A stretch of 64,000 nt of DNA from the NCBI RefSeq assembly GCF_020171315.1, contig NZ_JAIUZP010000006.1, forward strand, positions 124,001-188,000. The letters are read 5' to 3'. Positions 9,373 to 17,553 of this stretch are shown piece by piece (the first letter of the stretch is position 1; each line of letters opens with the position of its first letter). The stretch is from Pseudooceanicola nanhaiensis (GTDB lineage Bacteria > Pseudomonadota > Alphaproteobacteria > Rhodobacterales > Rhodobacteraceae). The notes under the pieces were generated by a model that was not told where the DNA came from, made no database searches, and saw only the letters and a list, made by a program, of their open reading frames with translations. The position numbers and the translations under genes are program-made.

Positions 9373-10329
9373 ATGCACAGCCTAGCCGTCAAACTGATCT
9401 TGCAGAGGATCGCGATTTCGCTCCTCACGCTGCTCTTCGTCTCCGTCGCGGTCTTCCTGATCACCGGCCTCCTGCCCTCTGACCTTGCCGAAGACCTCCT
9501 CGGGCAGGCCGTCACCCCCGAGGCGGCCGCCGCCCTGCGCGAGACGCTGGGCCTCGATGGCTCGCCGCTGCAACGCTATGTCTCGTGGATGACCGGTTTC
9601 CTTCAGGGCGACCTCGGCATGTCGCTGGTCTCGCAGCGCCCGATTGCCGACCTGATCCGCGAGAGGCTGCCGAACTCGGTCACCCTCGCCGCGATCACCA
9701 TGGCACTGACGATCCCCTTCGCGCTCTCCCTCGGCATCCTCGCGGCCGTCTATCGCGGGTCGTGGTTCGACCGGGCGGCCTCGGCCATGGCGGTGCTGCT
9801 GATCTCGATCCCCGAATTCGTCATCGCCACCGTCACCGTCATCATCTTCGCGGTCTGGCTCCGCTGGCTGCCCGCGCTCTCCTTCTCGCCCGATGCGGAC
9901 AGCATCTGGGAGGTGCTGCGCGCCTATGCGATGCCGGTCGGCGTCCTCGTCCTGTCGAGCTGTTCGCAGATGATCCGGCTCAGCCGCGCGGCGGTGATCG
10001 ACACGCTCAAGACCTCCTACATCGAGAACGCCACCCTCAAGGGCGCCCGCCGCTGGCGGCTGGTGTTCCGCCATGCGCTGCCCAATGCCGTGGCCCCGAT
10101 CGTGAACTCCATCGCGCTCTCCATGTCGTCGCTGCTGGGGGGCGTGATCATCATCGAGACGATCTTCAACTACCCCGGCCTTGCCAAGCTGATGGTGGAC
10201 GCGGTCACCAGCCGGGACATGCCGCTGATCCAGACCTGCGCCATGCTCTTCACCGGCTTCTACCTGATCCTGATCACCGCGGCGGACATCATCGCCATTC
10301 TCTCCAACCCGAGGCTGACCGACCGATGA
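9373..10329 (+). CDS. ABC transporter permease, DppB type
   Basis: This is a 318-residue inner-membrane permease with about six spans. The N-terminus (ILQRIAISLLTLLFVSVAVF) is typical of the DppB subfamily. The cytoplasmic EAA loop reads KGARRWRLVFRHALPNA and contacts the ATPase. The stop overlaps the next start in an ATGA arrangement, so it is translationally coupled to the second permease. It pairs with the binding protein at 7641 to import peptides or similar compounds. Confidence 0.9.
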   Translation: MHSLAVKLILQRIAISLLTLLFVSVAVFLITGLLPSDLAEDLLGQAVTPEAAAALRETLGLDGSPLQRYVSWMTGFLQGDLGMSLVSQRPIADLIRERLPNSVTLAAITMALTIPFALSLGILAAVYRGSWFDRAASAMAVLLISIPEFVIATVTVIIFAVWLRWLPALSFSPDADSIWEVLRAYAMPVGVLVLSSCSQMIRLSRAAVIDTLKTSYIENATLKGARRWRLVFRHALPNAVAPIVNSIALSMSSLLGGVIIIETIFNYPGLAKLMVDAVTSRDMPLIQTCAMLFTGFYLILITAADIIAILSNPRLTDR

Positions 10330-11168
10330 CCGCCCTTGCCTTCTTCCACCGCCGTGGCTGGATCGTCTCGCCGCTGACCGCCGCCTGTTTCGCCGTGATC
10401 CTGTTCTGGGGGACGGTCGCGCTGCTGGCGCCCTGGCTGATCCGCTATCCCATCGGCGAGATCGTGGATTACGATTACTTCTCGCCGGTCTCATCGCTGA
10501 ACTGGCTGGGCAGCGACTACATGGGCCGCGACATGTATTCCCGCATCCTCATGGGCGCCCGTCTGACCATCGGCATCTCGCTGGCAGGCACGGTGCTGGC
10601 AGGGGTCGTGGGCGTGGCCTTCGGCATGATCGCGGGCACCATCGGCGGGCTCTTCGATCAGGTCCTCTCGCGCTGCATCGACGCCTTCGTGGGCATCCCG
10701 AACCTGCTGCTGGCCCTCGTGATCGTGGCGGCCGGCGGCTCCTCCATCCCGGTGCTGATCCTCTCGGTCGCGGTGATCTTCGCCCCCAGCTGCTACCGCT
10801 TCTCGCGCTCTATGGCGGTGAACGTGGGCGCGATGGACTTCGTCGTCGCGGCCAGGGCACGCGGCGAAGGCATCGTCTACCTCATCCGCTCCGAGGTGCT
10901 GCCCAACATCATCGGGCCGGTACTGGCCGACATGGGGCTGACCTTCGTCAAGATCGTGCTGCTGCTCTCGGGCCTGTCGTTCCTGGGCCTGGGCGTACAG
11001 CCACCCGCCGCCGACTGGGGCGGCCTTGTCCGCGAGAACATGATCGGCCTCAGCTATGGCGCGGCGGCGGTCGTCTTCCCCTGCATCGCCATCGCCAGCC
11101 TGACCCTTGCCATCAACATGCTGATCGACAACCTGCCCCGACGCATCCGCGACAGGAGCCCGCAATGA
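10326..11168 (+). CDS. ABC transporter permease, DppC type
   Basis: The 280-residue protein begins at the ATG within the ATGA overlap; the much longer open frame upstream runs antiphase through dppB and is not real. It has an N-terminal span, the extracytoplasmic segment ending NWLGSDYMGRDMYSRI that is characteristic of DppC/OppC, and an EAA loop near RARGEGIVYLIRSEVLPN. It overlaps the following ATPase gene by four bases (ATGA). Confidence 0.9.
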   Translation: MTALAFFHRRGWIVSPLTAACFAVILFWGTVALLAPWLIRYPIGEIVDYDYFSPVSSLNWLGSDYMGRDMYSRILMGARLTIGISLAGTVLAGVVGVAFGMIAGTIGGLFDQVLSRCIDAFVGIPNLLLALVIVAAGGSSIPVLILSVAVIFAPSCYRFSRSMAVNVGAMDFVVAARARGEGIVYLIRSEVLPNIIGPVLADMGLTFVKIVLLLSGLSFLGLGVQPPAADWGGLVRENMIGLSYGAAAVVFPCIAIASLTLAINMLIDNLPRRIRDRSPQ

Positions 11169-12802
11169 CCGCCCCGCTTGTCCAGATCGACGACCTGCAC
11201 ATCGCCGCCGAAACCGACAGCGGCCGCAGCTTCGGCATCATCAACGGTGTCTCTATCACTGTGGCCCCCGGCGAGATCGAGGCCCTGATCGGTGAAAGCG
11301 GCTCGGGCAAGACGACCATCGCGCTTGGCCTGCTGGGGCACTTCCGCACCGGCTGCCACTTCGTCTCGGGGCGGATGGTGGTCAACGGCAAGGATATGGC
11401 CCGGCTGAGCGAGGCCGAGCGCGCCGCGCTGCGCGGGCGCTCTGTCTCCTACGTGGCGCAGAGCGCGGCGGCGGCCTTCAACCCGTCCCTGAGGATCATC
11501 GACCAAGTCATTGAAATCGCGCTCATCCACCACACGCTCGACCGGGCCGCGGCGCGGGCCCGCGCGGTGGAGCTGTTCCGCGACCTCGGCCTGCCGTCGC
11601 CCGAAACCATCGGCGATCGCTATCCGCATCAGGTCTCCGGCGGGCAGCTTCAGCGCCTTGCCGCGGCCATGGCGGTGATCGGCGACCCGATGCTGGTGAT
11701 CTTCGACGAGCCAACCACCGCGCTCGACGTGACGACGCAGATCGGCGTGCTGCGCGCCTTCAAGCGGCTGATGCGCGACAAGGGCATGACGGGCATCTAC
11801 GTCAGCCACGACCTTGCCGTGGTGGCCCAGATCGCCGACCGGATCACGGTGCTGAAGAACGGCGAGGTGCAGGAACAGGGCACCACCGCCGAGATCCTGA
11901 CCAACGCGCAGCACCCCTATACCCGCGACCTGCTGGCGGCCTTCGCGCCGCGCCCCCGTGCCCGGCCCGCCGCCGTGGCCCCGCAGGAGCAGACCATTGT
12001 TCTGGAGGGGCGCAACATCCTGTCGGGCTATGGCAAGGGCAAGGGGTTCATCCCCGCCGTGCGCGACGTGAGCTTCCGCCTGCCGCGCGGTGCCTCGCTG
12101 GGAGTGATCGGGGAATCCGGTTGCGGCAAGTCCACGCTGGCCCGCACCCTCGCAGGCCTGCTGCCCGCCAGCGACGGGCAGGTGATCCTCTCCGGCGCGC
12201 CCCTCCCGGCCGAGGCGAGGGCCCGGTCGAAGGAGGAGTTGCGGCGGCTCCAGATCGTGTTCCAGCTGGCGGATACGGCGCTGAACCCCGCGACACAGAT
12301 CGGCGACATCCTCGGGCGGCCGCTGACCTTCTTCCACGGGATGCGCGGTCGCAAACGCGCCGACAGGGTGGCGGAGCTCCTGGACATGGTGCGCCTGCCC
12401 CGGGACTTCGCGCAGCGCTATCCGACGGAACTCTCCGGCGGGCAGAAACAGCGGGTGAACTTCGCCCGCGCCCTCGCCGCCGAGCCTGAGGTGATCCTCT
12501 GCGACGAGATCACCTCGGCCCTCGACACGGTGGTGGCGGCGGCCGTTCTGGACCTGCTGGCAGAGCTTCAGCGCGAGCTTGGCCTATCCTACCTCTTCAT
12601 CAGCCACGACATCTCGACCGTGCGGGCCTTCTGCGACGAGGTCATGGTGATGTACGCGGGCGAAGCGGTGGATCGCTTCGCACCGGCCCAGATGGACGCG
12701 CCCGAGCGGCATCCCTACACGCGGCTCCTCGTCTCCTCGCTGCCGCAGCTCGATCCCGGCTGGCTCGACAGCCTGCCCGAGGTGCTGGAGCGCGGGGTGT
12801 GA
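11165..12802 (+). CDS. Fused double ATPase of peptide ABC transporter (DppD-DppF fusion)
   Basis: The 545-residue protein carries two complete ATPase cassettes. The first has Walker A GESGSGKTT (43-51), signature VSGGQLQR (about 157) and Walker B VIFDEPT (about 178). The second has Walker A GESGCGKST (316-324), signature LSGGQKQR and Walker B VILCDEITSALD. The HPYTRDLLAAF segment after the first cassette matches the oligopeptide ATPase C-terminal region. Most Dpp/Opp systems use two separate ATPases, as the second system in this window does, so the fusion is a notable difference. It energises the two upstream permeases. Confidence 0.9.
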   Translation: MTAPLVQIDDLHIAAETDSGRSFGIINGVSITVAPGEIEALIGESGSGKTTIALGLLGHFRTGCHFVSGRMVVNGKDMARLSEAERAALRGRSVSYVAQSAAAAFNPSLRIIDQVIEIALIHHTLDRAAARARAVELFRDLGLPSPETIGDRYPHQVSGGQLQRLAAAMAVIGDPMLVIFDEPTTALDVTTQIGVLRAFKRLMRDKGMTGIYVSHDLAVVAQIADRITVLKNGEVQEQGTTAEILTNAQHPYTRDLLAAFAPRPRARPAAVAPQEQTIVLEGRNILSGYGKGKGFIPAVRDVSFRLPRGASLGVIGESGCGKSTLARTLAGLLPASDGQVILSGAPLPAEARARSKEELRRLQIVFQLADTALNPATQIGDILGRPLTFFHGMRGRKRADRVAELLDMVRLPRDFAQRYPTELSGGQKQRVNFARALAAEPEVILCDEITSALDTVVAAAVLDLLAELQRELGLSYLFISHDISTVRAFCDEVMVMYAGEAVDRFAPAQMDAPERHPYTRLLVSSLPQLDPGWLDSLPEVLERGV

Positions 12803-12828
12803 CCGGGGCCCGCGCCGCCCTGCGACAC

Positions 12829-12864
12829 TGCGAGATCGCAACGGCGCCGCGCCATGCGATTGCA
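12829..12864. promoter_or_regulatory. Candidate Lrp autoregulatory sites
   Basis: TGCGAGATCGCA (12829-12840) is a palindrome with five-base arms and a GA centre. The related ATGCGATTGCA lies at 12854-12864. Both sit just upstream of the Lrp gene start at 12911, where autoregulatory sites of this family usually occur. Confidence 0.35.
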
Positions 12865-12910
12865 CCGGCCCGCCGCGCGGTCTAGGACAGTCGAAGACAA
12901 AGGACATCCG

Positions 12911-13405
12911 ATGCCCTCTCCCAGGCTCGATCGCATTGACATGAACATCCTCGCCGAATTGCAGCGCAACGGCCGGATGACCAATGCCCAGCTGGCCGAT
13001 GCGGTGGGCCTCTCGCCCTCACCCTGCCTGCTGCGGGTCAAGCGCCTCCAGAGCAGCGGCATCATCACCGGCTACGGCGCCCAGATCGACCTGCGCAAGC
13101 TGGGTCCCTCGATCACGATCTTCCTCGAAGTGACCCTGACCCAGCACCGCAGCGCGAATTTCCAGCGCTTCGAGGCCGGGCTGCGGCGGCGCCCCGAGGT
13201 GGTGGAATGCCACCTGATCAGCGGCGGCTTCGACTACCTCGTGAAACTGGTGGTGCGAGAGCTGTCGCACTATCAGGACATGATGGAGACGCTGCAGGAA
13301 GAGAACATCGGGATCGCCAAGTACTTCAGCTATGTGGTGGTGAAATCGCCCATCGAACATGGCGAGGTGCCGCTGAAGCTGCTGTTCGAGGACGAGGGCG
13401 AGTAG
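12911..13405 (+). CDS. Lrp/AsnC-family transcriptional regulator
   Basis: The 164-residue protein starts at MPSPRLDRIDMNILAELQRN; an in-frame extension of 19 codons upstream lacks family similarity. The N-terminal winged helix-turn-helix spans about residues 5-55 (TNAQLADAVGLSPSPCLLRVKRL). The C-terminal half has the RAM effector-binding fold, with EVVECHLISGGFDYLVKLVV. Lrp proteins respond to amino acids and form octamers. It is the last gene of the first peptide transporter operon, about 108 bases after the ATPase, and is the best candidate to control that operon. Confidence 0.88.
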   Translation: MPSPRLDRIDMNILAELQRNGRMTNAQLADAVGLSPSPCLLRVKRLQSSGIITGYGAQIDLRKLGPSITIFLEVTLTQHRSANFQRFEAGLRRRPEVVECHLISGGFDYLVKLVVRELSHYQDMMETLQEENIGIAKYFSYVVVKSPIEHGEVPLKLLFEDEGE

Positions 13406-13454
13406 CCCCGTTCCCTTTGCCGGATCACCCGGCCTCGTTCGGACGCCCCGAGGG

Positions 13455-14327
13455 TCATCCCAGCGGCTGGTTCACGAGGCCCCAGTGCTGCACCGCCCCG
13501 GACCGCGGCACCACCGGCCCCAGCGTCATATGCGTGACCGTGTCGAAGGGTGCGAGGCCACTGCCTTCCAGCAGGTCGATGAAACGGGCGCCGGTCCGCA
13601 TCGTGTCCAGCCGGGCAAACCGCCCCTCCAGCGCGGCAAGATGCGGCGCGGTCAGCGCCATGGCAGCATCCTCGTCCGGTGCGATGACGGGGCCGATGAC
13701 CTGCCCGCGCCCGGCCCGGCGGCGGAAGGCCGCGCCAATCACCTCGCCTGCCGTCTCCAGCACCAGCGCGGGACCAAGCTCCATGAGACGTGCCATCAGC
13801 TCTGCCCGCGGCGCACCGTTCGCGGCCGTATCCAGCGCGATGATGGCGGCGAGGTCCTCCGCCCCCGCAGGGCGCACCTGCCCCTGCACGGGTGCGACGG
13901 CGGGCGGCGCGGTGACGATGCCCTGCCGCTGGTGCACGGTCGCCACCGGTTCGAAGCCCATCGAGATATAAAGCCTGTAGGCCGCCCGGGTGGCATTCAG
14001 CCGGTAGCTTTCCAGCCCGCAGGCGGCAATCGCCTGTTCCACCAGCCATTGGCCGGTACCGCGGGCCTGCAGCTTGGGCGAGGTGATCACCATGCCGATG
14101 TTCGCGAAAGTCCCCATGGGGAACCACATGGCCGAACCGACGATGCGCCCGATGGGATCGCAGGCGATCAGCCCCTCGCCCATCTCCATCAGCAGGCGCA
14201 GGTCCTCGGCCCGGTGCGGCCACCGCACCCCGACCGACAGTTCGTGCAGCAGCGGCAGGTCGGCGTCCTCAAGCCGCTTCGGCGTCAGCTCGAAGGTCTC
14301 GATCAGCTTGGTGGCCTCTGCGCACAT
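13455..14327 (-). CDS. GNAT N-acetyltransferase with two GNAT domains (paralogue of 5104-5949)
   Basis: The 290-residue protein starts at MCAEATKLIETFEL; the upstream in-frame 100 codons are arginine-rich junk. The N-terminal GNAT domain includes SPKLQARGTGQWLVEQA for acetyl-CoA binding and LYISMGFEPVATVHQRQG. A second GNAT-like half begins near residue 155. The shared VRWPHRAED segment and overall layout make it a paralogue of the protein at 5104. It faces away from the FAD oxidoreductase at 14533. The acceptor substrate is unknown. Confidence 0.8.
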   Translation of the reverse strand: MCAEATKLIETFELTPKRLEDADLPLLHELSVGVRWPHRAEDLRLLMEMGEGLIACDPIGRIVGSAMWFPMGTFANIGMVITSPKLQARGTGQWLVEQAIAACGLESYRLNATRAAYRLYISMGFEPVATVHQRQGIVTAPPAVAPVQGQVRPAGAEDLAAIIALDTAANGAPRAELMARLMELGPALVLETAGEVIGAAFRRRAGRGQVIGPVIAPDEDAAMALTAPHLAALEGRFARLDTMRTGARFIDLLEGSGLAPFDTVTHMTLGPVVPRSGAVQHWGLVNQPLG

Positions 14328-14532
14328 GGTCTGTCCTCTTGTCGCGCCGGGGTCTTGCTTGGCCTCATGGCTGCCCGGGCTCTGCCACCATAGCCGCAGC
14401 CGGCTGGTACGGAACAGCACTGGCCGATGGCAATACGGCAGATAATAGCAAAAACCCCCTCTGCGCCGCATCCTCGCCCTGTGCGGATCGTGGCAAAAGG
14501 GCGTCGATTGCCGTGCAAGACAGGACCCGACC

Positions 14533-15858
14533 ATGCCCGCCCCCCTGACCCGGATCGACACTTCGCCCGACCTGCCCGCCCGTTCCGATGTGGTGGTGAT
14601 CGGCGGCGGCATCGTCGGCATCTGCACCGCCTATTACCTCGCGCAGCGCGGCGTTTCGGTAACCCTGCTGGAAAAGGGCCTCGTCGGCGCCGAACAGTCG
14701 AGCCGCAACTGGGGCTGGTGCCGTCAGCAGAACCGCGACGCGCGCGAACTGCCCATGGCGACCAAGAGCCTCGAGCTCTGGGATGCCATGAAGCAGGAGA
14801 CCGGGATCGACACCGGCTTCCGCCGCTGCGGGCTGACCTACCTTTCCGACAGCGAGAGCGAGATCGAGGGATGGGCCAACTGGTGCGACTTCGCCAAGAC
14901 CCGCGGCGTGCGCTCCCACGCCTTCGGCGCGGAGGAAGCCGCCCGGCGCGGCGAGGCCACCGGCCGGGGCTGGAAGGGCGGCGTCTATTCCCCCGACGAC
15001 GGGATCGCCGATCCCTCGCTTGCCGTGCCGGCCATCGCGCAGGGCGTGCTGCACTATGGCGGCCATGTGGTGCAGGGCTGCGCCGCCCGCGGGATCGAGA
15101 CGGCCGCCGGACGCGTCAGCGGCGTGATCACCGAAAAGGGCACCATCGCCTGTGACCGGGTGGTCATGGCGGGCGGGGCCTGGGCCTCGTCCTTCTGCCG
15201 CACGCTCGGCATCAGCTTCCCGCAGGCCGCCACCCGCAGCTCGATCCTCTCGGTCACCGCGGGCGCCGAGGGGCTGCCACCGGCGCTGCACACCTCGCAG
15301 GTGTCGGTCACGCAGCGCAGCAGCGGCGGCTACACGCTGGCGATCAGCGGCAAGGCCCAGCTTGACCCCACCCTGCAGCAGCTGCGCCATGCCCGGCATT
15401 ACCTGCCGATGTTCTGGCGGCGCCGGCGCAACCTCTCCCCGGGCGGGATGCAGGCCTTCCGCGCCGGGCACGAGCGGCTGACCGGGTGGGCGCTCGACCG
15501 GCCCACGCCGATGGAACGCACCCGCATCCTCGACCCGAAACCGAACCGCGCCGTCATCGAGGAAACTCTGCGCCGCGCGCAGGTGCTGTTGCCGGAGCTC
15601 TCCAAGACCCGCATCGAGGCCAGCTGGGCCGGCTATATCGACAGCACGCCCGACGGCGTCCCTGTCATCGGCGAGATCCCCCGGCTGCCCGGGTTCTTCC
15701 TCGCCGCGGGCTTCAGCGGCCACGGGTTCGGCATCGGCCCCGGCGCGGGACTGCTGATCGCGGATATGGTCACGGGTGCTGCCTCCTACGAGGATCCAGC
15801 GCATTACGCGCTGTCCCGCTTTGCAGGGTTCGGCTGGCAGAAAGTCGCGGAGTTCTGA
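14533..15858 (+). CDS. FAD-dependent amine/D-amino-acid oxidoreductase (DadA/GlyOx-like)
   Basis: The 441-residue protein has an N-terminal FAD-binding dinucleotide fold with VVIGGGIVGICTAYYLAQRG (GxGxxG at 24-29) and the ribose-binding LLEKG. A RNWGWCRQQNRD stretch at 58-69 follows. The C-terminal GYIDSTPDGVPVIGEIP and GFSGHGFGIGPGAG segments are typical of DadA/SoxB-type oxidoreductases that oxidise the C-N bond of amino acids or secondary amines. It is one of three such enzymes within 6 kb. The specific amine is not deducible. Confidence 0.85.
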   Translation: MPAPLTRIDTSPDLPARSDVVVIGGGIVGICTAYYLAQRGVSVTLLEKGLVGAEQSSRNWGWCRQQNRDARELPMATKSLELWDAMKQETGIDTGFRRCGLTYLSDSESEIEGWANWCDFAKTRGVRSHAFGAEEAARRGEATGRGWKGGVYSPDDGIADPSLAVPAIAQGVLHYGGHVVQGCAARGIETAAGRVSGVITEKGTIACDRVVMAGGAWASSFCRTLGISFPQAATRSSILSVTAGAEGLPPALHTSQVSVTQRSSGGYTLAISGKAQLDPTLQQLRHARHYLPMFWRRRRNLSPGGMQAFRAGHERLTGWALDRPTPMERTRILDPKPNRAVIEETLRRAQVLLPELSKTRIEASWAGYIDSTPDGVPVIGEIPRLPGFFLAAGFSGHGFGIGPGAGLLIADMVTGAASYEDPAHYALSRFAGFGWQKVAEF

Positions 15859-16154
15859 GCGGATGGGAGGCCCCGGGGCGCCGGGGACCGAACCCCTGGG
15901 GCCGTTGGGCCGCCGGACCGGGAAAGGGTGAAGGCACAGCCCGAACATACCTGCATAACCATTTGATTTACCACACCTGCAGGCGACCCACCCTGGCCGG
16001 ATCGTCCCACATCGGCACCGGGATCGGCGGCCCCATCAGCCACGCCGAAGCCCCCGGTCAGGCGCATGCAAAAAAGATGCTATCAACATCTAATTGACAT
16101 TTACCCGGATCGCACAATAGTCATCCGTGATCCCTCACAGCCGAAAGCGCCCGC
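15859..16154. other. Intergenic region upstream of the MFS gene
   Basis: This stretch is less GC-rich than its surroundings. It holds a CCTGCAGG palindrome (15976-15983), an inverted repeat at 16075-16091 and a promoter-like pair at 16094-16121. No small gene is convincing. Confidence 0.45.
16075..16121 (+). promoter_or_regulatory. Putative sigma70-type promoter with adjacent operator
   Basis: TTGACA (16094-16099) is a perfect -35 hexamer. AATAGT (16116-16121) is a passable -10 at 16-base spacing. Immediately upstream, AGATG (16075-16079) and CATCT (16087-16091) form an inverted repeat, a candidate operator for the MFS gene. Confidence 0.5.
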
Positions 16155-17549
16155 GTGACGCGCCACCAGATCTCCATCGCCCTCATCGTCTCCTGCGCCA
16201 TGTTCATCAACGCGCTGTCGCAGACGACGCTTGGCACGGCGCTGCCGTCCATCGCGCAGGATTTCGGGATTGCACCACTCCGCCTCTCCATCGCGGTCAC
16301 GGCAGAATACCTCACCCTCGCCGTCTTCATGCCGATGAGCGGCTGGCTCGCCGACCGCTTCGGCGCGCGGCCGGTCTTCTTTGCCGCCCTCGTGGTCTAC
16401 ATGCTGGCCACCGTCGGCTGCGCCCTTTCGGTCAACCTCGAGATGCTGGTCAGCTTCCGCGCGTTGCAGGGTGTGGGCGGGGCGATGCTGATCCCGGTCT
16501 CGCGGCTGGTGCTGCTGAAGGTCACCTCGCGCGAGCAGCTGGTGCAGGCGATGACATGGGTCACGATCCCCGCGCTGACCGGCACCGTCATGGGCCCGCC
16601 GGTGGCCGGGCTGCTCGTCACCTACGCCAGCTGGCCCGCGATCTTCTGGGCCTATATCCCGGTCTGCCTCGCACTGCTTGCCCTTGCCGCGTGGAAACTG
16701 CCGGACTTCCGCGAAGAGAGCGCGCCGCCCTTCGACTGGACGGGCTTTGCCTATTCCGGCCTCGGCATTGCGGCGCTGCTCCTCGGGCTTGACCGGCTGG
16801 CCCATGCGGCACGCGAGGTCTGGCCGCCGCTCGTTTACCTCGGCGCCGCTGCGGTGCTGCTGACGCTCTACACCCGCCACGCCCGCCGGGCCGAGGCCCC
16901 GATCATCGACCTGCGCCTGCTGGAGGTCCCGGCCTACCGGATCGCGCTGATCGGCGGGCTGATCTTCCGCTCGGCGCAGGCGACGATGCCCTTCCTGCTG
17001 CCGATCCTGTTCCAATCCGTCTTTGGCTGGTCGGCGCTGACCTCGGGCGGGCTGACCTTCGCCTCGGCCATCGGCGCCCTCAGCGTCAAGTTCGCGGCCC
17101 CCATGGTGCTGCGCATCGCGGGCTTCCGGGGCGTGCTGCTGGTGAACGGCGTGCTGGCCGCGGCCAGCATCATCGGCTGCGCCTTCTTCGACCCGCAGAC
17201 GCCCCATATCGTCATCATGACGGTGCTCTTCCTAGGCGGCTGGTTCCGCTCGCTGCAATACACCGCGCTCAACGTGCTGACCTTCGCCGACCTCGGCCAG
17301 CGTGACATCAGCCGCGCCACCGGCGTCAGCTCGATGCTGCAGCGCCTCGGGCAGGCCTTCGGCGTAGGGCTTGCGGCGCTGGTGACGCTGATCCTCTCGG
17401 GCGGCAGCGGCCAGACGCCGGACGCCGCGCATTTCCTCTGGGCCTTCGTCTTCTTCGGGCTCTGGACGCTGCTGGCGCAGATCATCTTCGTGCAACTCGA
17501 CCCGATGGACGGGGCGAGCGCACGGCCGCGCCGCGCCCTGCGCAGCTGA
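16155..17549 (+). CDS. MFS transporter, DHA2 (EmrB/QacA-like) family
   Basis: The 464-residue protein starts with GTG. It is strongly hydrophobic with roughly 12-14 spans. Motif A, the GWLADRFGARPVFF loop between spans 2 and 3, and the GVGGAMLIPVSRLVLLK segment are characteristic of drug:H+ antiporters, and the central region WTGFAYSGLGIAALLLGLDRL resembles the extra central spans of DHA2 pumps. It is likely a proton-driven exporter of a small organic compound. A good promoter precedes it. The next gene is convergent with only four bases between stop codons. Confidence 0.82.
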   Translation: MTRHQISIALIVSCAMFINALSQTTLGTALPSIAQDFGIAPLRLSIAVTAEYLTLAVFMPMSGWLADRFGARPVFFAALVVYMLATVGCALSVNLEMLVSFRALQGVGGAMLIPVSRLVLLKVTSREQLVQAMTWVTIPALTGTVMGPPVAGLLVTYASWPAIFWAYIPVCLALLALAAWKLPDFREESAPPFDWTGFAYSGLGIAALLLGLDRLAHAAREVWPPLVYLGAAAVLLTLYTRHARRAEAPIIDLRLLEVPAYRIALIGGLIFRSAQATMPFLLPILFQSVFGWSALTSGGLTFASAIGALSVKFAAPMVLRIAGFRGVLLVNGVLAAASIIGCAFFDPQTPHIVIMTVLFLGGWFRSLQYTALNVLTFADLGQRDISRATGVSSMLQRLGQAFGVGLAALVTLILSGGSGQTPDAAHFLWAFVFFGLWTLLAQIIFVQLDPMDGASARPRRALRS

Positions 17550-17553
17550 GGCC

